Of a stretch of DNA of 64,000 nucleotides, positions 48,228-58,400 are shown in pieces (position 1 is the stretch's first letter; the number at the start of each line of letters is the position of its first letter). The translations under genes were made by a program, and so were the position numbers. Origin of the DNA: Neurospora crassa OR74A (taxonomy: Eukaryota > Ascomycota > Sordariomycetes > Sordariales > Sordariaceae); assembly GCF_000182925.2 (NCBI RefSeq), contig NC_026501.1, positions 4,443,917 to 4,507,916 of the forward strand, in the 5' to 3' direction. The notes under the pieces were generated by a model. The model was not told the origin of the DNA, did no database searches, and saw nothing but the letters and a program-made list of their open reading frames with translations.

Positions 48228-49758
48228 ATGGCTCCCAAGCAACGTGTTATTCTCGACACCGACCCCGGTGTTGACGATGTGCTGGCTCTTCTTCTCGCCC
48301 TTAGTGCCTCACCTGAGGAGCTTGAGCTTGCTATGATCTCCGTCACTTATGGCAATGTTCCGCTTCAGAGGTATGTATGGATGGTCATGAAAAATCCCGG
48401 TCCGGGTAGCGGCAGCTTTTGTCTGACCTCAAGTTCCTTTCTTCCCGTCCCGCAGCTGTCTCCGCAACGTCGTGGCAACGTTCCACGTGCTGGAAAAAGA
48501 GATGAAGTGGCGCGAGGAGACAGGCAAGAGCACTCGCGGCTTCGGTGCCCTCAACACCCATAAACCCATTGTCGCCGTTGGTCCGGAGCACGCGCTGGAG
48601 GATGAGATCCTCGCGGCCGACCACTTCCGTAAGACAGACTGAGACCCCCACCGCTTTTCCCTCAGAAACAAAGCAGTTAACAAATTGCAGATGGTGCCGA
48701 CGGTTTACATGGTGTCCACGAGAAGGTAAGTGAACTCCGAGGACTGCGTTGCGTTTCTTGTCATGGTACGTTTGACCTGACCACCGCCCCAGCAACCTCA
48801 TCTTTCCCCCGCCGACACCTGGCGCTCTCTATTCAGCGACGAAGAGCCCCAGGGTGAAAAAGTCGAGCCTCCTTCGTACTCCAAGTACTTCACCCCAAGC
48901 AAGGCTCCAGCGCACAAGGAGATTCTCCGTGTCCTGAAGGAATCGCCCGAGAACACCGTCACCGTCGTTGCCGTTGGTCCCCTGACAAACGTGGCGCTGG
49001 CCGCTGCTGAGGACCCCGAAACCTTCCTGCGCGCCAAGGAGCTGGTTGTCATGGGTGGTGCCGTAAACGTCGAGGGCAACGTGACCCCCGTCGCCGAGTT
49101 CAACTGCTTCGCCGATACCGTTGCCGCCGCCCGCGTCTACGCCCTGACCTCGCCCAACCCGAGCTCGACCATGCCCCCTGTCATCCACGGCAAATCTTTT
49201 TTGCCCCCTTACCCCGCCAAGCTTTCCAAGCAGCTTAAGCTGACCCTTTTCCCTCTTGATATCACCACCCCGCTCGAGCTGAGGAAAAAGTACTTCTACG
49301 AGACCATCCAGCCGATCACCAAGTCCGGCAGCCCGCTTGCGCTGTGGATCGAGACCTTCATGACAGGCATCTTCAACAAAGTCGAAGCCATGCTTGGCGA
49401 CGGCAGTGAGCCCGGTCTGTCCCTCCATGACCCGGCATGCATTTGGTACATGTTGACCCAGGATGACCCCGCATGGGAACCCGTGGCGAAGCCGGAAGAT
49501 ATTAGAATTGAGACCTCCGGCCAATGGACCAGGGGCATGCATGTCATCGACAGACGACAGAGGGCGAAGCCGGGTGAGCAGTCAAGCAAGGTGGAGACGC
49601 ATCCGTCGGATCCTCTGGATGCGACCACCTTTGACGATGTCCCCGGAGACGACATGGGCTGGCTAAGCGTGAACAAGGGAAACAGAATTAACAGGATGGT
49701 CAAGACCCCCGGCGACGAGAAGTTTGCCGCCATCTTGATGGATAGACTCTTTGGTTGA
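48228..49758 (+). CDS. Inosine/uridine-preferring nucleoside hydrolase
   Basis: Four exons: 48228-48370, 48456-48628, 48691-48725 and 48793-49758, giving 438 residues. All phases match, and exon 3 is only 35 nt. The N-terminal DTDPGVDD (residues 10-17) is the calcium- and ribose-binding signature of IU-nucleoside hydrolases. It is followed by VTVVAVGPLTNVALAA and VVMGGAVNVEGNVTPVAEFN, which carry further active-site residues, and the late LHDPACIWYML supplies the C-terminal Asp ligand. The enzyme splits ribonucleosides into base and ribose for purine and pyrimidine salvage. No signal peptide is seen, so it is probably cytosolic. It is longer than the typical 310-340 residues because of insertions around residues 115-160 and near the C-terminus. 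It converges with LSM8. Confidence 0.93.
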
Positions 49759-50240
49759 ACCTGCCGGCAGCACTTGTTGATTTTCTTCTTCTTTTGTATA
49801 TAGAAAGCGAATCTATTCCACGCGGAGTTTTTGAGATCTGGGGTATCTGAAATCAATATTCGCTGGGTTCCTTAAACCGAGAGCTGGACCTGCCCGTGAC
49901 ACCTTGTTTTATTTTTTCTTCGTCGGTCAGCATAAGTCTTAACGGGGAAGTAAGAGGGGAAGAAAGATCGTCGATTGGGCATACCAATGTAGTAAAAGAA
50001 AACCTGTAGCTCCGCGTGTCAAATGCTAATGATGCAACCAAATCTTGTGTGCCACGCACATTATCCACCGGTGTTGTCCTTTATGTCAACTGCCCGCGAC
50101 CGCCACACCGTTCGACTTTTGTCTTTTTTCCCCTTGGTTTCCTTCTCCTGCCTCCTCTTCTTGGTTTTGAGGGAGCGTGACACCATGCTTCACGCGCTCA
50201 GGTATAGCGCAGAAACGGTTCAATGGTTCGGTGGTATATT
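49759..50240. other. 3' region between convergent nucleoside hydrolase and LSM8
   Basis: 482 bp separating two stop codons, presumably the two 3' UTRs. T- and A-rich tracts occur but no further feature. Confidence 0.6.
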
Positions 50241-50806
50241 CTAGTGCTTTGTCGTCCCAATCGTAGCCCCCTTGACTTTGGTCCAGTCTATGCTCTCGTC
50301 CAGCGGCTCATCAACCAACCCAACCAGGCAGACCGTGTCCCCGCGAATCATGTGCGTTCCCAGCTCGATCTCGGCCGAGGGCTCGTCATCATCGGGGGAG
50401 CGAATGACTCGTTCAACTGCTCTTTGTAGGAACTAGTTTGTTGGAGGGTTAGTTGTCGTTCGCGATATGCTTTGTTTTGTTTATCAGGTGGCAGAGGAAC
50501 TGTATCGAAGTATGGATTGGGAGGGAGCATATACTGACCACATTCGTGCTCATGTCTACCGAGATCAGTGTGCCTACTAAGGTGCGGCCATCGACTGTAA
50601 TTATGCAAACCTTTTCTAAAGTAACGAAAGATGGATCTGTTAGCTTTCTGGTCTTGCGAATATCCTTTAACTTTGGGATGCCGTGACCAATTGATCTTGT
50701 GACCGAAGCAATGGAGGAAAGAGGAAGAGGGGTCGAAAAAGCCGAAGGGCTCAGGTAGAAGGGTAGACCAACTGTTGAGGTACGAATTTACCAAGCCCGC
50801 CGACAT
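50241..50806 (-). CDS. LSM8: U6 snRNA-associated Sm-like protein LSm8
   Basis: Three exons on the minus strand: 50806-50773, 50615-50539 and 50432-50241, giving 100 residues. Introns are 157 nt (GTTGGT donor, weak) and 106 nt (GTCAGT donor). The restored start reads MSAGLVNSYLNKKVCIITVD. Sm1 contains DGRTLVGTLISVDMSTNV, and Sm2 contains RGDTVCLVGLVDE (the RGD-type RNA-binding loop). The protein ends WTKVKGATIGTTKH, very close to the LSm8 C-terminus. Length fits the family (96-110). LSm8 marks the nuclear LSm2-8 ring that binds the U6 snRNA 3' end. Because the first exon is 34 nt and coding is in three short pieces, single-frame gene callers may miss it. Confidence 0.93.
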
Positions 50807-52208
50807 GGTGACGGATGAGTAGATGCTATTACTGTAGTCTTTGTGTGTTTTCTCGTACCGGCAATGCGCGGGCCCAAGACCGCGGTGATAAGCAAAGTAT
50901 CACGTAAAGCCCACGGTCTAACTTGAAGAGTATTGATTCAAGCGAAACACGTGGTTGCAGACAGAAAGTCGTCGGTTCAACTCGAGGGCAATTTGTTCGC
51001 TTCGTGTGATCTTGGTAAGCCCGGCCGGATGGGGTCGTTTGGTCGTTCGTCGCTTCGAATGGGGCAATTGGTTCGTGGTTATTGATGTTTTCGTTTCTCG
51101 TTGACCGATCGCGAAAGAGGAATACAACCTGGTCGGCGCGCCGCGTCAAAGAAGAATAGTGGGTACGTAATGCTGGCGGGGAGGGATGTGGTTAAATCGT
51201 GGGGATGGGACAAGAACGTCGCCGTTGAAGCTGGAGCTTCTCTTGTTCTTCCGTAGAATCGCCAAGCCCAGATCACTGACGACGGCTCACGGCAGACAAC
51301 GTACCAGCACTGTGGTGAAGGCTGGAGCTTCTGAAGCGGATCCATTCTCCACTCAATTGCCTGCCGCAAAAGCGACGCTCACCCATCAGCTTGCCCCTTT
51401 TCATTCGGGAGGGTTGCTTTGTTTACTTTTATCCGCTTTGGGGTGTCAATGCAGCCCTCAACTGTTTTCGGTTGCTGCTTGAATAATTGCCTTCATCATC
51501 GTATGGTCTACCATCAGAAATGCAGAGCTTTCTCCTCCTGGAGCTTCTCGTCGCTGACTTGCGGCAGTCTCAAAGAGCCCTATGAAATTCTGTGGAAGCT
51601 TATACGTATAGCAGGGCCAAGATGCGGATGTCAACGTCCACCATGGCTTGAAGGACTTCCATGAGACCATTCAAGCCCATTGAACCTGCCGTTCCCGTGA
51701 CTCGGAAAGTTTGAACATGTCAATAATCCGAATACCGGCAGAGGTTGTGGTGTCTCCAGTCAGAACAGCCTAGGTAGAACCGAATGCGGAGGGAGATACA
51801 GACGCGAACCCCGCAGTAGGAGCCCCGCCCTACTGTGTATCTCTTGGACGAAGGCAGGGGACGAACATCTCCCGAAGGTGTACCAAATTGGCCAGCAATT
51901 GAACTTGTTCACCCAACGCAGCCAGTACATTTCCTCGCCATCTGCCGTCAGGTTATTACAGTTGACCTCGAGTATGTGGCGGCGGGACCTTGGTTCGGAG
52001 CTGCACATCAACTTTGAAATCATAGTGTGTACTGTGTGTTATCGGATTTGCTTTAAAAGAGTTCGGGTTGACTTAGTCCGAGCTTCCACCTGCATCCCCA
52101 CTGACTTGGCATGCCTTTCCTCCCCTTCGTACGTTAAAACTCCTGAAGCATCATATCTCTTCACTGAACAAAGTCGTTCACGTCACTCCGCTTCACCAAC
52201 TCCGTACA
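50807..52208. other. Divergent intergenic region between LSM8 and the aldolase gene
   Basis: 1.4 kb between two start codons on opposite strands. No supported gene; open frames are short and overlap on both strands. Confidence 0.55.
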
Positions 52209-53210
52209 ATGTCTTCCGGTAACCCAACTTCCAAGATGCTGGCGGCCAATTCGTTGAAGCAAATCTTCACCCAGGAAAGCCGCCCTGCTATGGGTGTCTG
52301 GCAGATGCTACCCGGGGCCAATATCTCGAGGATTCTCGCTCGATCGGGGGCTGACTGGGTAATGGTTGACTGCGAGCATGGAAACATCGACGGTAGGTAA
52401 CCCGTAATACGGTGGTGAATGATGGGGCTTGTTGAGCTGAATGATATTGGTCAGATGCTGCGATGCACGAAGCAGTTCCGGCCATTGCTGCCCTGGGCGT
52501 TTCTCCTATTGTCCGGATCCCAGACCTTCAGCCATCGATGGTCAAGCGTGAGTGCCATTCGTATTGCCTTATCACTCAGACGGTTACTGATGTACCCTTT
52601 ACAGGAGCGTTGGATAGTGGTGCGCATGGAGTGAGTGTATAAGAGTATCCTGTGTTGGAGACATTTTTCTGACGTGCTCCAGATCCTTGCGCCGCTCATC
52701 AGGACTGTTGAGGATGTCAAAAACTTGGTTACCGCGGCAAAGTTCCCACCCGAAGGCAAGAGAGGGTTTGGATCACCCATCGCTATGCAAAACTTCAACC
52801 CCATGCCAACCTTCACCGAATACCTCCAGCAAGCGAACGAGAGTCTCTTGACCATGGTGCAGATCGAGACACAGGAAGCCTTGGACTGTGTTGAAGAGAT
52901 AGCTCCGCTTGTGGATGTCATCTTTATTGGTCCTTTTGACTTGGGTAACAATATCGGCCACCCGATTATCGAGGGAAAGATGGATCCGGAGCTAGATGAG
53001 GCTATTGACAGGATCCTGAAGGCTGCCGTAACGGCAGGCAAAAAGTGCGGCATCTTCTGCACAGGCGGAGAGCAGGCCAAGCAGTATGCCGACAAGGGAT
53101 TCCATATGATCAGTGTCGCAACGGATTACACTTTGTTGGGAGCTGCCATGGCGGACAGCCTAAGCATTGCACGGGGCCAAGGGAAGCAGGACAAGCCGGC
53201 ATCGTATTAA
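52209..53210 (+). CDS. HpcH/HpaI family aldolase (2-oxo acid aldolase type)
   Basis: Four exons: 52209-52392, 52455-52547, 52605-52630 and 52683-53210, giving 276 residues; exon 3 is 26 nt and all phases match. The TIM-barrel motifs are in order: GVWQMLPGANISRILAR, WVMVDCEHGNID, SPIVRIPD, RALDSGAHGILAPLIRT, VQIETQEALD with metal ligand Glu163, and IFIGPFDLGNNIG with metal ligand Asp187. Related bacterial enzymes cleave 4-hydroxy-2-oxo acids (for example HpaI and GarL) using a divalent metal, yielding pyruvate and an aldehyde. The fungal substrate is unknown. Length fits the family (250-280). Introns in canonical fungal style argue that it is a long-resident gene. The stop is only 56 nt from the stop of the convergent glutaredoxin-like gene. 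Confidence 0.92.
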
Positions 53211-53266
53211 TGAGAATGAGGCCCTGGTATCGACGCACACGAGTGCCAATAATAGGATAGCCTCTC

Positions 53267-53654
53267 TCATGACTCTTCGACTTGATTCATTTTAGCTTCA
53301 ACCTGCTCGACCGTGAAGCGGTGCATCAACTTGACGGCCTTGGAGGAGAGTTGGGGGTCTTCTTCTGGGGCTTGAGCCTTGCTGATGTGAATCTGTCAAG
53401 GTGTCACTGGGTGTTAACTTCCACCTAAGGTTCGACGACCTGAGTCAGCTCACCACTGGAACATCAAAGTCATAAAGATCTCTCCAGGCCTTGGACTCTG
53501 GCTTGACAATGTCGACTTCCTTGTACTCGAAAGGCCGGCGGTCCCAGACATCGGACAAGACGGATCTTGCCTGAACACACAGACCACAGCCTTCACGCCT
53601 GAAAAAGGTGATCCGGGACGGGAAGGACTGAAATAGCCGACTTGTGAGGCGCAT
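53267..53654 (-). CDS. Small glutaredoxin-like (DUF836-type) protein
   Basis: Two exons on the minus strand, 53654-53454 and 53392-53267, giving 108 residues across a phase 0 intron of 61 nt (GTGAGC donor). The sequence RITFFRREGCGLCVQARSVL carries a Cys23-Gly-Leu-Cys26 redox motif at the end of a first beta-strand, then YKEVDIVKPESKAWRDLYDF and DVPVIHI, with the cis-Pro expected in a thioredoxin fold. This is the layout of short glutaredoxin-like proteins. The preceding residues MRLTSRLFQSFPSR could be a short mitochondrial presequence. Its redox partner is unknown. It shares a divergent 640-bp upstream region with the CHORD gene. Confidence 0.85.
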
Positions 53655-54296
53655 GTTGTCACTACTAGAGTTTGTGAAGGTAACCACAGCGAGATGCGTT
53701 TAGATGTCTCGAGGATGTATGGTGTCGTTGTACTTGGCTGAACTAGATGGGTCGGATGTTGCTGACGTCGAACATACTGTGTAGCGCTTCAGTTGCTAGC
53801 AAGAGGAAAGCATGTACCTGCCTACCTAGGGCTGGCTTGCCTGCCGTCGGGGCACACCCACTGTACGCGCAGCACGCGACTACTGAAAAGGTACCTCGAA
53901 GTGACGACAGTACGGGTCCGAGCTCACGACTCCGGGGTGCTTCCCCGCCCCCACTTCGTTGTGAGCCCGACGGCGCGCCGGCACTGGTCTTGGGAATTGG
54001 CACGCTGGCTGGAACAGGAAGCCGCTGATGCTGTAGAAAGCTTGATCGGAATGTTCTACGCTCTTCCCTTCTGACCGGAAACTTCCACAAGGCCCATTTC
54101 GTACTCCATTTATTTCTAGACAAACCACTCCCCTCGGCTCCTCCTGTTAACGTTGGATGAGCATCGACTAAGCTTTCTGTCAACTGAATACAGTCTGCAT
54201 TTTTTTAGGTATTCTTTTCGATAGCGCATCACTCGCGTCAAGCGAATCTGCATTGACTGTCTTTAAAGGTTCTCACACCTGCATAATTGGATAACC
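53655..54296. promoter_or_regulatory. Divergent promoter region between the glutaredoxin-like and CHORD genes
   Basis: 642 bp between two start codons on opposite strands. It contains CTGCCTACCTAGG at 53818-53830 and an A/T-rich stretch near 54190-54220. A shared stress-responsive promoter is possible but unproven. Confidence 0.45.
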
Positions 54297-55471
54297 ATGT
54301 CCGAGGCCAACAAGTGCGTCCATCAAGGTTGCGGCAAGGTCTACACCGACCCCGAGGAGGTCTGCCGTTACCACCCTGGACCCCCTGTTTTCCACGAAGG
54401 CCAGAAGGGCAAGTAATGTCCAATCTGAAGTTGTCCAAGTTCGGCGGGATGTAGAGATAGCTTCGGCTAACGCACATGGCTGCTTAGGATGGAAGTGCTG
54501 CAAGCCGCGCGTGCTCACCTTCGAAGAGTTCATGACCATTGAGCCTTGTACCGAAGGCAAGCACAGTACCACCGATCTTCCCCCCAAGATCGAGAAGAAC
54601 GAGGCCGATCCAGCACTGCTCGAGTCTCTGGCCGCTACCCCTCCGCCACCGACCCGTACGCCCGTGCCTGTTGCGCAACATGCTCCCACTCCTCCGCCGC
54701 CGGCGCCAGAATCCGATGATGACGAGGAAGGAATTGAGATTCCGGATGGCCGCGTGTGCAGGAGAAAGGCGTGCGGCGCGACCTACCAGAAGGGCGCCAG
54801 CCGCGAGGGCGAGAAGTGTGTACACCACCCCGGTGCTCCCATCTTTCACGAGGGAAGCAAGGGGTACAGCTGCTGCAAGCGCCGCGTCCTTGAGTTTGAC
54901 CAGTTCATGAAGATTGAGGGCTGCAAGACCAAGGATCGGCATTTGTTTGTCGGTAGCGGGAAGAAGGAGGCTGCGGCCGCATCAGGAGGCGAGGAGATCT
55001 TGGAGACGGTTAGGTAAGTTCCGTCCGTTGTGATGATGTTTCGCAGCCAAGGTCGGCCAAAAATGGCTGTGCCCTGCAAACATTCTTTTTCGTTTTGATC
55101 TGCTTGATCCTGCCATTCCACTGCAGCTCAACTGACCTGTATTTGCTCTCAGAACCGACTTCTACCAGACCCCTTCGTCAGTCATCGCATCTTTCTTCCT
55201 CAAGAAGATCAATAAGGATGCTGCCAAGGTTGAGTTCAAGCCCAACTCCATTGTTCTGGATCTGCCCACGACGGACAGCCCCGTAAAAAGGTACAAGACG
55301 GAGGTGTCGCTCTTTGGGCCCATCGTCCCTGAGAAGTCAAGCTACAAGATCCTCGGCACCAAGCTGGAGGTTACATTGTGGAAGGCAGACGGCAGCTCTT
55401 GGCCGGTGCTACGCAGCGATGACCGGCCAACAGGTGAGATTTTGCAGGTCGGTCGAGCCGGAAGGGTGTAG
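54297..55471 (+). CDS. CHORD and CS domain cochaperone (CHP1/Rar1-Sgt1-like)
   Basis: Three exons: 54297-54408, 54488-55013 and 55153-55471, giving 318 residues. Intron 1 uses a GC donor (G|GCAAGT), the only choice that restores GQKGWKCCKPR; intron 2 has a GTAAGT donor. Two zinc-binding CHORD modules are seen, residues about 5-67 (CVHQGCGKVYTD, CRYHPG, WKCCKPRVLTFEEF) and about 128-191 (CRRKACGATYQKG, CVHHPG, YSCCKRRVLEFDQFM), with Cys/His ligands intact. A Pro-rich acidic linker lies between them. A C-terminal CS domain (DFYQTPSSVIASFFLKKI, then KILGTKLEVTLWKADG) completes the protein. Proteins of this layout bind Hsp90 and stabilise client complexes. The gene ends soon after the CS domain. 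Confidence 0.93.
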
Positions 55472-58400
55472 TAATTTAAAGGTTACAAGGGAGGTACCGG
55501 GCTAGAAAAAGAAAGCGAAAAAAGAGCGAGGGAAGCATGCTAGGTTTCCATCTGATTGTGCCTCGAACCTTTCCTGCTCCGTGTGTTGTTTGTTTTCGCC
55601 GAGAGCGCCGCCAAGGAACGGGACGCGGAAGAGGTCAGCTTTTGGACCCGATAATGACTGCGGTGTAGGACGGCCTAGAAGCACAACCAGCGGCAGAGCA
55701 CAATTTCACTCGGAAGCCCAGAACGACGCCCATAGACGCACGGGGTTCATAAAAGCGTTGATATTGATCACTCCCGGTTTCAAAGCAATTATCAAGGTAG
55801 GACATACATGGGTAATGGTTCTCAGCAGCTACGGAGCAGTGGAGGTAGGCTAGAGGCCGCCTCGGAAGATCAAGGACGGGAAGGACCCGGGACAAATTGT
55901 ACCAAGAAATGGCAAGATATCGGAGAAACACCAAAGTCTACACTAGAAGATCACAGGTAATTGAGTTTGACTTAGTAGAGACTCGGCTGGTATTATATCG
56001 TGTAGTAGGACGAGCGATATCGGTTACGTGCAAGTCGAAAACATCTCTCTATGCAATATAGTGTATAGGTATTCCACAGTCACGTCATGCCCACCCAGCC
56101 TTACGCCCTCAGTTTAGCCCATTCTGAAACGGAATGACCAATACTCTCCGTGAGAAACATATCAGTTTTTTGATCGGGTGCTGTACGCGACCTGGCTCTT
56201 GGCTTTATCTCGGCCTTTCCTTGGCCCTCCTTGGCTGTCTCGGATTTGATAGTTGGGCTCGGATTTCGTTGGCGGTGAGATCGATCAGGGACCGTGATTT
56301 TAGATTGTCATGTCTGAAAAAGGGAAGAAAAGAAGAAGAGCAAGAGGTCATCATGATCCCAGCCGATCAGATTCCTTCGTTGGGAGTTCAGTTCTTTTCA
56401 CCTTTGACTCTTTTCACAATGTCTGAGTGGGTGCAGAATGACGAGAAAGAGATCACAATGAGAATGATTACTCTTTCGATATACTAGCTTCAGCCGCCTC
56501 TTGGCCTACTTACCATATCTAGTGTATGATTGGCGTACGATGTACGTATGTACACTACACGGTAGTTACACTACACACTCACACCCTTCCTGGATAGGAT
56601 CTCTGGATCCATGGAATGCATGGAGGAGAGCCAAGCGTGACAACTGACGGGAAGGCAAGCTCGACAAGCTCGACAAGCTACTACGCAGTACACTACACTA
56701 AACTGACCCACGCAACCACCGTCTCGCATCTCGTATGCACTGCCTCAAAGATCTCCTATCCCCCATCTTGATACCGTCATCAATCGGAGTCTACCCACTA
56801 GATCTCCTTCCCTCTTGCTTACATGCTGGGTATTTCTTTACCCGTCTGTCCGTCTCCTCCACCGACAACATACATACTACTTACTCTACCTACACTACAT
56901 TCCATACACAGTACTTACGTAGTGTACACAGTAGGATGGATATACACCGTGACCACTGCCCCCCACGATAGCGGGAACGGGGAAGCCACCCCCTGATCAC
57001 CGGCTGCCGCTTAGTCAACAATGTAGCCAACCAGCCAGCCCTTGTTCCCTTTTGCTTGTTCGTAAACCCCCCTACGTATGTTTGTGAGTACTTTGGTATT
57101 ATACCTGGGTAAAAAACATCACATCAACAACCACCACACTACAACTTGTTGAACCATATTCCTTGGTCGAGGAAACTCCCTTGGCTCGGTCTTAGGTCTA
57201 CTACGTACAGTACCCGGCTTATGTGCCTGGATAAAGGTGGTCTCGCAAATCACATACCTAGGCTTCCCAAAAAAAGAAAGCTTGATGGGTATTATGCATG
57301 TACATATAGCTAGGAATCTAGACTGATAGGGTGAATAAGTGTAGTACCTGTGTACGAAGGTGCTTAGTTGTTGACTTAGACTGCTTCCGTTGCATTTATC
57401 ATGAATTACTACGGTAGGTAACTGTATTGTGACTTCTCAGGTGTTGGTATACCCGATATTGGGGGATGCCGGTACCCGCTCCTTTAGCCAGAAAATGATG
57501 ACGACGTATACTAGTCTCAAGAGCCTATCACTTGTTTCGGCTTGACCACGAGGATGATTTAGTTGGGATGTCTGGTAGGCGGCGGCGCCGGCGCCGGGCA
57601 CGGCGCGGGTTGCACTTTGTATATTTCTATAGTGGGCCAAGATCTCTGTGTCCCCTATATTTGAGACTGGAAGAGGGCCAAGATCTTGTATTGTCTGTGG
57701 TGTTCAACAAGTTGCTTGGAAGTTTGTGTTATTTTTCCAAGTCTCAGATAAAATCGACTCGCGTTTTCACTCACAGGCGGGCACTTGATATCATCCCGGT
57801 GAGAGAGGAATTGATAGATGAGATGAACTGTGTCTGACCGAGGTCACTGGTATGGAAATGACGACAGTACCTAGGTACGTACGGGGCCTCACCAGTCATG
57901 TGTAAAGTGGAAAGGTATGCACACAGTAGCATAGGTTGATAAGAAGATCGACTTGACTATGGAGAAATACGTATTTATGCACCCCAGATTCAAAGACCTC
58001 CACCGCTTGGCGTTGTGGACTTGGGATCCAAAACACCAAACTACATCCGAAACCAAGAACTCCACCAAGAGGCAAAAACATCTTTTAGAATCAACCTTGC
58101 CCTTGTCTTCCCCGGAATCTGGCAGTCCATATCAATGGTGGCTGTGTGAAACCTTACCTTTACAGACAGACACCAACCGACCAAACCGTAGGTGCTGTCC
58201 TTGATAGGTAGGGAAGCCCAGAAGAAAAGTGTCCACCAATTTCACATTCTAACACATGAGAGTTTCTGCGCTAACTCATCTCACTCCCATGATATCCTGG
58301 ATGATAGGGGGAAAGGAAAAGAAAATACCAAGCCGGACGTTTACATATCCTCCGAACTCTTGCATTGTGTACATGTGTACATGTGTACCTTCCTTGTACG

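Noticed and set aside
51186-52222. Short plus-strand frames upstream of the aldolase gene
   Set aside because: No homology-like segment and no consistent exon structure; interpreted as promoter and leader DNA.
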